In this document: positions 1 to 11,406 of the stretch, in pieces
How the letters are laid out: every line of letters starts with the position of its first letter
Position numbering within the stretch: position 1 is the first letter of the stretch
DNA from: Helichrysum umbraculigerum
Taxonomy: Eukaryota > Streptophyta > Magnoliopsida > Asterales > Asteraceae
Length of the DNA: 64,000 bases
Assembly: GCA_949592205.1 (NCBI GenBank)
Contig: CATIUR010000011.1
Coordinates: 2,542,001 to 2,606,000, forward strand
Direction of reading: 5' to 3'
Translations under genes and position numbers: made by a program
Notes under the pieces: model-generated
Told to the model about the DNA's origin: nothing
What the model saw: only the letters and a program-made list of their open reading frames with translations
Database searches by the model: none

Positions 1-1897
1 CGGTCGTTCTCCGGTAAGATACCAAGTCGTATTTCACAAGTCGATAATAGTTTTTGTATGAAATACCCTTTCATAAACACCAGTTCGTATAGTTGTTTAA
101 CAGTTCAAGTACTCTAATCGTTTGAGTAAACAAGTATACAATCATGTAATAAAGCAGTTATGGCAATTAATAAAGCAGTTGTAAGAGTTTGACCGCAGTC
201 ACAAATAGTTTGTACAATGTATAACACAGTAGTTATATAAAAGTTTGCTCACGTAGCAAAAACGTTGACTATGTTTTCCACCCCTGTTCAAAAGCAGTTA
301 AAACAGTAAAAGTAGGGGCTGTGAACTCACCTGTTGAGTTAAGTACGTTTGAGCGCTAGCAAAGCCTAAAGCCCAAGTCTAGTCCGAAATCTCCTAACGC
401 CCTAAACGTATGAGATTTAATAAATATGTGGATGTCTAAGTCGACCATCCATGCTAGTGTTCGTACAACTAAGTTATGTCCAGAGTGTTGGTTTATACGT
501 TTGTGTTTTGGAAAAATATGTACGGCTCGTTGGTGAGTTTTCGTAATAATAATTCAAAGTATTATTATTATATTTATCGTATTGTATACTACCCAAAGTA
601 TATGTGTTTCATGTGCGAGTTATATCATAAAGGTTTGGTTCTTGAAGATGTCTAATGATTTGCCTGAAAGTATCCTTAAATTTATAGTTATTTTATCCGA
701 AAGTATACATATATATATGTACATATGTCCGAATGTGTCAAAATTCATCGTTTAGGATAAAAAATGCACTTTTCAAAAAGTCAACTCGCAGTCAAAAAGT
801 CAACTCGCAAGTGGACTCGCAAGTCAAGTGGACCCGCAAGTCAAGTGGACCCGCAAGTCAAGTCGACCCGCAAGTCAAGTCGACCCGCAAGTCAAGTCGA
901 CTAGCAAGTTAAGTCGACTCGCAAGTCAAGTCGACCCGCAAGTCCAAATCTCGACTCGTGAAATTCGTCAGATTTGGATCTCAGCTCGCGAAACTGGCTG
1001 TTCAGCGATTTTTATGCAAATTTCGACTTTTAAAGCGTTTTTAATGGTGTTTTTGGACATAATAAGTTGATATAACACTAATACATGGTATATTAAGTAT
1101 TATAAACACGAAAACTTCGAAATCTAAAGATTTGCGGGATTTGTCGGAAACTTACGAGTGGTCGGATTTGAAATCCGAAAAGATAGAAAGGTAGATCGTG
1201 TTGCCGTGATCGTTTTTCTCTATTTGGTTAGATGATTCGGCGCGTTTTTGGCGTAGTTTTGGTGATTTTTGTGTGATTTTTGGTTTAGTTTTTAGAGAGA
1301 GATTTGAGAGAGAATAGAGTAAGAGAGAGAAGTGAAAGATGAAAAAATGAGATGGTGGGGGTGGTGGGGGCCGATTTTCATCAAGGGGAAAAAGGGAGGG
1401 GACTTTGTCCCGTGTTGCGGTATTTTACCCGTGTTCGTTAACCCGATCGTTAATTATTTAAATTATTTTAACTAATACATTTTTAAATACGTTTTTCGTT
1501 ATATTTTCAAATTAAGGTATTTTTATAAAACCAAATTAATTAATTTTATAAATTTCAAACTTTGTTTTATTTTAGTTATACAAGTTAACGTTTTGCGTTA
1601 TAAAATGATATGTAAATATTATCGACATAATATTTAATTGTTTACGACGTTATTTAATAATTTCGTTTTATTAAATAATTTTGTTCACCAACAGTCGTAT
1701 ATTTTTGTCGCGTTTGTTTAAATTGTTCAGTACGTAATTACAACTAATTACGAATACGTAATACTACGCGTATTAACTAGTTGGGCTTTGTTAGACTTAC
1801 CTCTAAAATGGGTTGTGAATTCACTCAAGTAGGGAATTAGCCTAATAATGCAAGTGATTAACGTTAATAATCGCGTTTAAATTTGCGGAGTGTTACA
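1..1897 (-). mobile_element. partial LTR of a minus-strand gypsy-type element
   Basis: The LTR is cut by the left window edge. Its inner end at 1891-1897 (TGTTACA) is followed by TTCTCCCC, the complement of a polypurine tract, and by a CGTCCCGAGATTT box. This matches the layout at 13241-13275 in the element at 9550-27915. Other landmarks line up in the same order: the CCTAAACGTA motif near 400, the GATGTCT...ACCATC motif near 430 and a GTCAA-rich minisatellite. It is therefore a diverged relative of that LTR. Orientation is inferred from the PPT position. No coding potential is seen. Confidence 0.7.
778..943. repeat. minisatellite of AAGTCAAGTCGACCCGC-like units
   Basis: Units of about 17 bp are repeated in tandem with point changes. 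Most carry AGTCAA, which reads TTGACT on the minus strand, the core of a plant W-box. It occupies the same relative LTR position as the GGTCAA arrays at 10699-10930 and 25297-25597. The 80-residue open frame through it is only a product of the repeat. Confidence 0.85.
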
Positions 1898-2334
1898 TTC
1901 TCCCCATGTTAGAGAAATCTCGTCCCGAGATTTAAAATCAAGTCGGAACGCTAGTTGCGAAATGTTTTCCGAAAAGGTGTATCAATGGTGTAGCGCTCGA
2001 CGTTGCTACGAAAAATTTCTAACGTTTCAAGTATACTCGCGGTATAGTTTAGTATGTTTCGGCAGTAGTAGTAGTTTATGTGGCGTTCTGAGTTGCCATG
2101 AAAGTTCAAACAGTTTAAGTATGCTCGTGGCATAGTTCAATAAGTTGTGTGTTTCGTTACGTGGTCGAAAGTTTACCATGCGTTAAGCCCGAATCGACAT
2201 TCGAATAGTGTAACGTTAAAGCGAAATAGTTTGCTAAAACGTACCAATGTTAGCATAGGGATCCTGTTGTGTATCCTTGGTTCTGAGGATGTATGTGCGT
2301 CCGGGCGCGTAAATGTTGCGGTTGTAGTTCGAAA
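1898..2334 (-). mobile_element. PPT-adjacent internal remnant of the left-edge element
   Basis: The first bases read, on the minus strand, as a purine run ending directly at the LTR boundary, the expected polypurine tract. The following AT-rich sequence has no convincing open frame and no similarity I can recognise beyond the CGTCCCGAGATTT box. It ends where sequence related to another LTR family begins. Confidence 0.5.
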
Positions 2335-3168
2335 TGATTTGGTTATCTTTGATAGAATGTATTTGTTTGAGATAGAATGTATTTGTTTGAACTTTCAGTG
2401 TGATTTAGTTGTAATGATTTGGTTACTACAAGTAATTATAGTATTACTTTGATAGAATGTATTTGTTTGAGATATCTTGCCATGTTAGTTTGGTTGTTTG
2501 CTTACTTGGCTGTTTGAGCTAGTATGTAAGATTCTGAGGTCAACTTGACTTGATGGTTGGACTTGGTTGTTATTGTAGACGACAGGAGATCTTGAAACTT
2601 GAAATGTTGGTTTAGAGATCTAGGTCGTGTGTGATTAACAACTGGTTATCGATAATTCTGTATAGGCCAATACAGATGATTGATAAGAGTTCCTTGGGTA
2701 CCAAACCGGTATTAGGGTGTCTCATGAGCCACCGGTCCTCATGACGATTGATGACGCTTGATTGGAAGTTACTTGATTGAATGATTGACCGATTGATTTT
2801 CTGTTTATTGTTATTTGATGTAAACAGATTGTTATGCTAAGTTGGACTGTTGTTTATAGTTTCATTCACTTAGCTTTATGCTAACCCCACCACAGTTCTT
2901 CCTGCAGGTTAAAATAGATGGGACATATTAGGCAGGGCAGGAAGTGTTTGGAATTGATGGAATGCTTGACAGGCTTTTACTCTGATGTTATTTTGATAAC
3001 TAAAGAAATGTTTTGAATTATATAACACCGAGTTTGTTGAAATGTCATGTATTAAATTTGAAGAAAAAGTTTATTGACATTATAATGTAATTGATAGTAT
3101 GTTTGAAATCTACGCTTCCGAACTGCAAATATTATATTAATTGTTTAAAATAAACGAGGGGTGTTTTA
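2335..3168 (+). mobile_element. truncated LTR fragment related to LARD1
   Basis: From about 2395 the sequence matches the last 730 bp of the LARD1 LTR (about 15508-16240). Shared landmarks include the CTTGCCATGTTAGTTTGG block, the CTGTATAGGCCAATACAG block, the ACCACCGGTCC motif and the GAGGGGTGTT terminus near 3158-3168. The 5' two thirds of the LTR are missing. At 2335-2394 there is a local duplication of GATAGAATGTATTTGTTTGA. Just past the terminus, AGTATATGTTTGG...ATTGTACA looks like the LARD1 leader with the primer binding site deleted. Confidence 0.75.
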
Positions 3169-3859
3169 GTATATGTTTGGATTGTACAACTCGTTACACT
3201 CTGATTGACGTGAATAACCCTTAATTAAAATAATGATCTTAATCAAAGGTGGTAATTAAGAGTTGTCGGATGTTGTATGCGATGATTTATGTGGGTCGTC
3301 GGATATTGAAGTTGTGTGTCATGTGATTTTATAGGATGAAATGTCTCACCTTATGAATAAGCTTTGTTATAGATTGTAGGAGTTGAGTTAAGCGGGATGG
3401 CGCCATGTAGCTAACGATGGACCCGTTAGTTGACATGGTCAAATGAGCAGTTTTTTGATCTCATCCATGCAAAAGTTTGCAACTAAAACATTAGATTTAC
3501 CTTTACATCTTTGTGGAATAGTGTTATGTTAATGTCTAGATAGTTTGAAGGGTTTAGCTTGTACAAATCCAAAGTACGTAACTGAAAAGGCAATTGGCAG
3601 TTAACGCAAGGTCTAAATAATAAATCAAGCTAAATGACATTGTTTAATTAGTTAATTACGGATGTACCCCCTCATAGATTCGAATTTGAAATTTTTGCAA
3701 CCACTTGAAACTTGAAAGTACGGTCATTGCCAGTGTAGTGATAACCTTTGCCACCTAATCATTGTAGTATGACAGTATCTAACAGGTCATGGATCGATAA
3801 TCTATCTATAATAATTCTATATACCATGTATCTTAAATATCTTAAAAAAACGCACGGTT
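3169..3859. repeat. intergenic stretch with a segment shared with 54288-54365
   Basis: The stretch ACTCGTTACACTCTGATTGA, the AATAACCCTTAATT box and GAGTTGTCGGAT near 3188-3272 recur with changes at 54288-54365. The rest (about 3290-3859) shows no open frame, RNA gene or repeat that I recognise. Confidence 0.5.
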
Positions 3860-3862
3860 TTA

Positions 3863-4512
3863 GAGCATCTCCAATGCATTAAAAGAGTTTAATGCATTGC
3901 CAGCATTTTAAAGTTTTATCTAAAATCTCTACAGTGCATTAAACTCCAGTGATTTATTAGACTCACAACTCATCGTACTATCTTTAATTATTTATTACTA
4001 GATTATATATATATATATATTATTTTATAGACATTCAAGTATTATATAAAAATGATTATATAGTAAAACAAAATTTAATAAAATGAAGATATTACTATGA
4101 ACATTTCAGTACTCCGTATTATGTAAACCCAACTTTAAAATAATGATATAATCATACATTCTACGTAGTATTAGAATAGTAAATTTATAAATTATCAAAA
4201 GATAAGATAAATTATAAAAAAAATAAAATGAGAACACTTCGTTTGTACAGGAAGTAAAATTCTTTTGTTTATACCCATTTTTTCACTAGTATTTAAGCAT
4301 TAAAAAGAAAGTGGGGCAACTAATATTTTAAGGGTGAAAAATGTAAAAGAAGTGAAGGTGGCCCACCATTTGCGTTTTAAGACGGGTGTTAACAGAGAAG
4401 CACGGTACATTCTACGTATTAATAGGTGGACTTCTACAAATGCATTAAGTGATGATGTCAGCTTCACCTTTTTCCTATTAAACTTTGACACCATGGAGCA
4501 TTGTAGATGCTC
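3863..4512. mobile_element. Tourist-like (PIF/Harbinger) MITE, 650 bp
   Basis: The left end reads GAGCATCTCCAATGC and the right end, in reverse complement, reads GAGCATCTACAATGCTCC, so the termini are inverted. Both ends are flanked by TTA (3860-3862 and 4513-4515), the target duplication typical of PIF/Harbinger elements. The body is AT-rich with no transposase. The short overlapping open frames at 4300-4516 are not convincing. The superfamily call rests on the 3-bp TSD and is less certain than the element itself. Confidence 0.65.
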
Positions 4513-4515
4513 TTA

Positions 4516-4698
4516 GTTCGGGTTGAAAGTGTATTATATTTTGTATTTGTTAGTATTATATGAGATGTTTTTCTATTTGGTTTATTGTACGTAGTGAAAC
4601 TATCAATTTTGTCTATTGTAGACGAAATTCACAAACTCAATACAAACAATAAAAGTTTTGCTACCGGTCATTCAAAATTTTGGATCCGCCACTGTTCA
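4516..4698. other. short unassigned spacer
   Basis: This is AT-rich sequence between the MITE and the solo LTR. Nothing recognisable is seen apart from GTTCA at 4694-4698, the left TSD of the following LTR. Confidence 0.5.
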
Positions 4699-6240
4699 TG
4701 TGACAATCCTCAAATTAGGGTACTAATTTTTACCTAAATACATGCATTACCTAGAGTAATTCCCTGATTAAGTGAATTCAAACTATATTGTGTATAAGTT
4801 TTTGTGAAACTTACTATGTGATACGTGACGTATTTGATTGTAGTTATATGTGTATATATAATTACGTACGAAATAAACATATTAAACTCTATAAGTTGAA
4901 CACAATAATGTTGGTGAGACAAAATAATTAATAATTCGAAAATTATTAATTACAACTACTAGTAAATTGTATTATAGGAATAATATGATAAATTATACGT
5001 TTTATTATAAACGTATTAATCGCGAATAATAAAGATCCGAAATGAACTTCAAAATACTTTTGAATAATTTTGTTGAAGTTATTATATAAAAGTATTGGTA
5101 CAAAAATAAAACGAAAACATTTAGACGACATTTTTGTACACGTTAAACACGAACAGAAACAATTTTAAAACGCGCTTAGAGGATCAAAATAATAAAAGTA
5201 TTATTTCGTAAGTTACTGTTTTAATGTGTAGAACATTACTTCAAAATATGATTTCCAAATTTAACTGAAATCTGGCACGCAGTTTTACTACACAGTAACT
5301 TTACTGTGCCTAATTTTATTTATACTTTTGATAAAGTATTTCGATTATATAATTATCAATTACTGAGTTTAAAACATAGAGAAACACAACGCTAAATTTT
5401 ATTATAACTAAAGTACCACAAATTATACCCGTACACAGAATTAACGGGCTAAAAATCTACCAATAATGCACCCAACAAATATCTGCTCGATACTTTAGTA
5501 CTCCCTCCATACCCTGCCTTTGAAAATCTCGACCAAAGCCTTCTTCTATACACTTCTCCTTCCATCTCAATAATTTACACACACTTCATCAATTTCCTTC
5601 TTCTTTTCTTTGGTTCTGGGAACGAGTAACAACAACAGCAGCAAAAGGGTAGCAGCAGGAAGGAGCAACACCATTTCACCTTCACCATTTTCATCTTCAA
5701 ACTCACATCACAAACACTAACAAAAATGGTTTCTTGATCTTTCACACCATCATCGATCATTTTATCATCATCATAATCATCTTTGTAAGGATCAAACAAC
5801 CCATTTTTCTAATATATATAATTTTATAATTTTCATATTTCATTTTTGTAACTTGTTATAATTTATGTATGGTTACGTAAAACATATTATATAAATGAGT
5901 TCTAATGTATTTTCTTTTACACTATTATAAGGATGATTACAAAGTTTGGTAGTGATTTGGATGATTTGTTCTTGAACCGAAACTTAGAACCCAAATTTAT
6001 AAACATAAAATTTTATTGATGATGTTGTTAAAATCGTTAAAACATGTTAATATAGGTTTATATATTGATTTTGTATCATATGGTGGTTGAATTAACAAGT
6101 TAAAAATGGAATTAAAGTAATTATTATTAATATGTATGTATATCAGAGAATCATTGAAAGAGATGAAGTTATTCAGGGTTGGTAACATATATATATATAT
6201 ATATGTATATATATTAAACTTGTGATAATATTAACAAAAG

Positions 6241-6310
6241 AATCGTTTGGGTTACTGGTTAAGGCGTTTGTTCTAAACCCAAAGGTCACGAGATCGAACC
6301 TCACATGTGA
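6241..6310 (+). repeat. tRNA-derived (SINE-like) head inside the solo LTR
   Basis: TGGTTAAGGCG (6256-6266) fits a Pol III A box. AGGTCACGAGATCGAACC (6283-6300) fits a tRNA T-arm and B box (GWTCRANNC), spaced as in a tRNA. The acceptor stem is not intact, so it is not a functional tRNA gene. It may be the 5' part of a SINE or a captured tRNA-like segment. The region is not obvious in the family X copy at 28322. Confidence 0.5.
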
Positions 6311-6346
6311 CATGTTTTAATTCCAAATTTTTTTCAGGATTAGACT

Positions 6347-6585
6347 ATTGGGCCTGTTACATTTATAGTGGGCCTAATGGATTATCATATAAATGGACTA
6401 ACTTAATTGGGCCAATCACTGTTGGGCTGATCTTAATTGGGCCAAAAGTTTTAATACATAAATATATATTGGGTTAATATATATTGGGCCAGATTTTCTA
6501 TATAAAGATTGAGCCTATTTATTTTTATAATGGGCTAAAACTATTAAATTAAATTGGGCTAAACTAGTAATTATGTATTGGGTCG
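6347..6585. repeat. cluster of TGGGCC / TGGGCT motifs
   Basis: About ten TGGGC(C/T/A) motifs occur in 240 bp, many as ATTGGGCC, with AT-rich spacers. TGGGCY is the plant site II motif bound by TCP factors. Whether the cluster is regulatory or just a decayed minisatellite cannot be told from sequence. Confidence 0.5.
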
Positions 6586-6669
6586 AGCCCAATGAATATC
6601 TAAACCTTTTAAATGTAAAACGCAATACGAATTAATGTTGGAGTCGAATAATTATATACGACAACGACA

Positions 6670-6673
<4 letters not shown>

Positions 6674-6726
<53 letters not shown>
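6674..6726. repeat. (AT)n microsatellite
   Basis: A nearly pure AT dinucleotide run of about 50 bp lies inside the solo LTR. Confidence 0.95.
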
Positions 6727-6728
<2 letters not shown>

Positions 6729-8436
6729 AATATATATATTCAACTAATAAGTATATATAGGTATATACTTACACGCGCGCATTGTTTAATAAATGAATCA
6801 CCAACCAAGTAAGGATGTAGAAATATTCAATAGTAACAAATAGTCCGTGTACTTATGTAAAGTATATTTATTTGCGTCTAGGTATTTGAGGGACGCTTTC
6901 GGACTACTTTGTACTACTAGCTGTTATTCGCTGAAGACTTGCTACCAGTGAGTTCACAGTCCCTAACTTTTATTGTTTTAAATGCTTTTAAAACCAGGGG
7001 TGAAAAACATAGTACAATGTGATAACATGCTATATGCTTTATTGTATTGCGTTGCATGCTATTATGTGAACTGATTAACATGATTATTTTCATGCTATTA
7101 AACTTGGATTGTTAATATGAATGGTGTTCATATTGTATTGTTGAACTTGAATTGTTAGCACGAAATGTTTTCATATTGATTGAACTTAAACTAATTATAT
7201 GAAACGTTTTCACAACATTTTGGGAATACGACAACAAATCTTGGTACGATCATAGGTTTACGCGAGGTAGTTGTAGTGCATATAAGTCCCAGTGCTTACA
7301 ACCTATAACCATTAGCTAGGTGACTCTAGCCACTGAGTATACAGATAGTACTATCGATTTGACAACCCTCCCAGGATATTACTCGTTGGTCATTCCAACC
7401 CCATCGACGATAGTCGTAACGAGGAGTGTATACTTACCGTGTTACTGAGGCAACAACAAAACAACTAGTCGTGGTTTGGTTATAGTACTAGTGTCGTTAC
7501 TTTAACTCTAAAGGTTTAGCTCACCTTGGAGGGATTATAGTCTAAATTTCCCACACAACTAAACAACTAAACAACAACTTGATTTGGGAAGGGTATTCCC
7601 TGCGATGACTAATAGGACAGGTGTTCCTTTGAAAGACTATTTTTAGGAAACGTTTACCTTAAATGGTTAAACTTGGTTTCCACAAAACAACTATTTATAG
7701 GAAATGTTTGCTTGACTGTTAAACCTGATTTTCCTTAACTATAGAAATGGATATGTTTACTTAGTTGATAAACCTGTATATCCTGCAATTACTTATTAGG
7801 AAATGTTTATGATTAAACTTGTGTTTCCTACACAGTTATTATTGTAGTAAGAATGACATTCTTACTAATTTCAGGAAATGTTTTCTTTAATTAGAACACT
7901 TATGTTTCCTACTTACATATAAATATTATGTTTGTGTACATGAATGATTTATATAAAACTTGATTTATTTAATTCACACTAAACCTGTGAATTCACTCAA
8001 CATTCAATGTTGACGGTTTACTATGTTTTTCAGGGAATTATGACTCAGGTACATCTGCATGCATAAAGGACGTAGGCTACCTGACTATTTATGATGCCAC
8101 TTTTGGGATACCTGGATTTCCTTTGTATTATCAATTTCATTGGTTATACTTATGAAATCCCTCTTTTATAAATATGTATTTTCAAATACTTAAGTTGTCT
8201 TTGACAACCCTACTTATATACGACTCTACGAAGTCGTATCTTTTGTAATAACTTTAAAATTATGGCATCTTAAATATATATGTATGTTCTGTATGATCAT
8301 ATACTCTGATACAATGAATGCACTATCGAATCTGTCCGCCCCCGATGCTTAACTATTATTAAAATGCTTCCGCTAATTAACTAAAAGCTTCCGCTAAACT
8401 ATTAATAAACGCGATTACCGATTTGGGGGTGTGACA

Positions 8437-8631
8437 GTTCAAGATCCCAAATATACTTAATTTGAATCCGAGAACGAAGCCATATTATAGCAATTCGGTT
8501 TAGGCCGATTCAACTGTCCATCCATTCGGTCCAACAAACAAATTGACCTAAAGAATTACCTTGCAATATGTGTGAGTCTTAAAAATGTAACCTAGAGGGT
8601 AAGTTAATCACAAAATAAGAGTTTTACTCAA
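8437..8631. other. low-copy spacer
   Basis: No gene is seen. The part near 8575-8612 (GTGAGTCTTAAAAATGTAAC and following) resembles 9302-9340 and 52890-52935, so it may be a further fragment of the local tandem duplication. Confidence 0.4.
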
Positions 8632-9233
8632 TGTTTTAAAACCCGGGTTTTTAGTCGACCCGGAAAAGTGTAAATTTCTAGTCGGACCGGTCGGACCGGT
8701 TGGGCCGGAAGGTCGGACCGGAGTTAATAATAGTATATAGTAGTGGTATTTAGTGATTTTTTTTTATTTTTTTATAATTATAATTATAATTATTAATTAT
8801 ATCATTTATAATAATTATAATCCATAGAGTAATAAAGGGTGATGACACATCGATTTCCTTGTTATTCTTGAAATCCACATCAATAAAATAATTATATAAT
8901 CCATAGAGTAATAAATGATGATGACACATCAATCAAAGATTCTCTCATTACCCTAATTATTCTTGAAATATACAATCAGTTAATATTCCCTAATTATAAA
9001 TGATTAAATGTACATAGAAATTGTAAAAAAAAAACAAAAAACAAAAAAAAAACAAAAAAAAACATGAAACCGGGTCAATGCTCCGGTCCGGGTCCCGGTC
9101 CAACCCGGTCCGACCGACCGGGTCAACCGGGTCGTTGACTAGTCAACATATTGAAATACCCGGGTTTTTTTGGCCCGGAAATCTCTAAAAATGCTGTCCG
9201 ACCGGGCCGGTCGAACCGGGTCTTAAAACACTG
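8632..9233. mobile_element. MULE-type MITE with TGTTTTAAAACCCGG ends
   Basis: The left end reads TGTTTTAAAACCCGGG and the right end, in reverse complement, reads TGTTTTAAGACCCGG, with further inverted GC-rich CCGGTC sequence inside. Flanks GTTTTACTCAA and GTTTTACTTCAA look like an imperfect TSD of about 11 bp, as for Mutator-like elements. The centre is very AT-rich. A diverged member of the same end family is at 50920-52205. No transposase is present. Confidence 0.65.
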
Positions 9234-9239
9234 GTTTTA

Positions 9240-9549
9240 CTTCAATAGTCGACGCTCCTTAAATAACTTAATTAAATGGATAGCCAACATAAAACATTTA
9301 TGTGATTCTTAAGAATGTAATCTAAATGATAATTTAAAAAATAAAAATAAACAGTTTAACATCAACAAACTACACTTAAAAAAAAAACTATTCCAATGAT
9401 AATCAAAGCGTACGATATCATAGATAAATGGCTTCCCCAATCTTTTATACATGATGCATTCAGGTTTAATCCACTTTTAGTTTTTGTCAAGTTTGAACTG
9501 GATCAACCGAACCCTGAAAAATCATAAAAGGGTGTTGATAAATACAACA
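9240..9549 (+). repeat. tandem duplication copy 1, segment a
   Basis: This matches 52845-53080 in order: GGATAGCCAACAT, a GTGATTCTTAA box, TAATGATAATCAAA, ATAGATAAAYGGCTTCCC and the GAACYGGATCRACC box. The segment stops at CAACA (9545-9549), the TSD of the retrotransposon that follows, and resumes at 27921. Confidence 0.75.
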
Positions 9550-10698
9550 TGTCGCACCCCCATAACACGTGGCAGCGGAAACATGAGGTGTCACGGGGGT
9601 GCCGACCAAATCAAATATCACAACACAAAGATTAAAGCAAATGACCTCTATATGAGACGTTTGAAAATATTACATTACCATAATTCAAATGTTTCCAAAA
9701 TATCCGGAGTTCGCATAAACCGTTAGAGATTTCTAATACATAAATGTTGATAGAAAATATCGTAATTTAATCTAATCTCTTGTTGTTTGTGAAAACATGC
9801 GACTCGAGCTAATGCTTTCCAAAAGCATCCTACTGCCTTGTTTCCTGTGGGAAGTCCTACAGCGTCTGTGAACCTAAGAATACATGCTAAAAGGTCAACA
9901 TAAAGTTGGTGAGTTCATAGGTTTACGCAGTTAAAATCATAGTATGAACCACAAAATTTCATAGTTATCAAAGTAGCACGAATGCCAAAGTAAATCGTAG
10001 TATACTATTGCTATGAGCTCATACTCCGAAGCTTAACCGTAGTTGTTTACCCCCAGTGAGTGTGTAACCAGGACACTCGGCTGTACGAAATATTATGCAT
10101 CCGTATAGTGGTTAGAGCGACTAACCCGGATGGCGGATTGTCAGGTCCCGATAGATCTATCCATAATGTTCGCGCTTAGTATTAACGTACTATGATATTT
10201 GTTAGGGGCCATCGTAGTTTGGTTTAGTTACTCATGCAATCAGTATAAGAGTTTTTGTTACTTGCGTTCATATGTAAAACAGTTGATAAAACAGAGCATG
10301 TATTCTCACCCCAAAGTAAAAGCAGTAAAAAGTGGGGCTATGAAACTCACCTGAGTTTAGCAACAGCTAACAAATAATCAAATAAGCAAGCAATGAGTGT
10401 CCCAAAGTGCAACCTTCTAACGTCCTAAACGTATAAGGTTGTAAGTAAGTAGATGTCTCAAAAGACCATCTATGTAGGTGGAGGGTTAATGTCCACCTAA
10501 AGCTAGTTCACTCAACTAGTATGTTCAAAGTAAGTTGTTTATTAAAACCGTGTATGATCCGTTGGTGAAAGTTTGTAATAATAATTCGTTTAGACATTAT
10601 TATTAAGTTTGTTTTGTTGTATACTATTCATTAGTACATATCGTGTGTTGCTAACAGATTATTTAGTTCGTAAAAACCTTAAATCGTAGGTAAAAGTT

Positions 10699-10930
10699 GG
10701 TCAACTCGTTGGTCAAAGCTGGTCAAACTTGGTCAAAGCTGGTCAAACTTGGTCAAACTGGTCAAACCTGGTCAAACTGGTCAAACCTAGTCAAACCTGG
10801 TCAAACTGGTCAAACCTGGTCAAACCTGGTCAAACTGGTCAAACCTGGTCAAACTTGGTCAAACTGGTCAAACCTGGTCAAACCCGGTCAAACCTGGTCA
10901 TACTGGTCAAACCTGGTCAAGGTTGGTCAA
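10699..10930 (-). promoter_or_regulatory. array of about 22 GGTCAA (TTGACC) motifs
   Basis: GGTCAA recurs every 9-11 bp, mostly as GGTCAAACCT or GGTCAAACT. On the element's coding strand this is TTGACC, the W-box core bound by WRKY factors. The overlapping open frames made of WSNLVK-like repeats are translation artefacts. Binding and activity are inferred only. Confidence 0.8.
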
Positions 10931-10931
10931 A

Positions 10932-11406
10932 CTTAGCATCACTAGCAAAATGTAGCAACACTAGTAATTGTGGCATCACTAGGTTAGTGTCTCTACTTGA
11001 GACTTAGGATATTTTCAGAAAATGTAGCATCACTAGCATAATGTAGCATCACTAGTAATTGTGGCATCACTAGGTTAGTGTCTCTACTTGAGACTTAGGA
11101 TATTTTCAGAAAATGTGGCATCACTAGCAAAATGTAGCATCACTAGCAAAATGTAGCATCACTAGCAAAATGTAGCATCACTAGGTTAGTGTCTCTACTT
11201 GAGACTTAGGATATTTTCAGAAAATGTGGCATCACTAGCAAAATGTAGCATCACTAGCAAAATGTAGCATCACTAGGTTAGTGTCTCTACTTGAGACTTA
11301 GGATATTTTCAGAAAATGTGGCATCACTAGCAAAATGTAGCATCACTAGCAAAATGTAGCATCACTAGGTTAGTGTCTCTACTTGAGACTTATGATATTT
11401 TCAGAA
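10932..11406. repeat. minisatellite of TAGCATCACTAGCAAAATG units in higher-order repeats
   Basis: A 19-bp unit alternates with a spacer containing GTCTCTACTTGAGAC, a small palindrome, and GATATTTTCAGAAAATG. This gives higher-order repeats of roughly 75-115 bp. Copy number differs from the other LTR (25600-26075), consistent with slippage after insertion. Confidence 0.9.

Larger units (their letters stand above)
4699..8436 (+). mobile_element. solo LTR of family X, 3.7 kb
   Basis: It begins TGTGACAATCC and ends GGGGGTGTGACA, with GTTCA on both sides (4694-4698 and 8437-8441), a perfect 5-bp TSD. Related copies are 28322-34068 and 48175-50139. There is no internal region, primer binding site outside the end, or gag-pol, so this is a single LTR left by recombination. 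A CTCTGATAC motif about 130 bp before the 3' end resembles the complement of an iMet PBS. Short open frames in it are noise. Confidence 0.85.

Noticed and set aside
6241..6310. Functional tRNA gene
   Set aside because: A and B boxes are visible, but the acceptor stem does not pair and the anticodon arm is poor.
4699..8436. Full-length small LTR element rather than a solo LTR
   Set aside because: No second copy of the terminal sequence lies inside, and no PBS or PPT lies next to an internal boundary.
10697..11007. Two long open frames made of WSNLVKPGQT-like repeats (also 25295-25622)
   Set aside because: They are translations of the GGTCAAACCT array; the unit length lets several frames stay open, and there is no gene context.
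10932..11406. CRISPR-like array of short repeats and spacers
   Set aside because: Spacers are themselves repeats, the setting is an LTR in a eukaryotic genome, and no cas genes exist.
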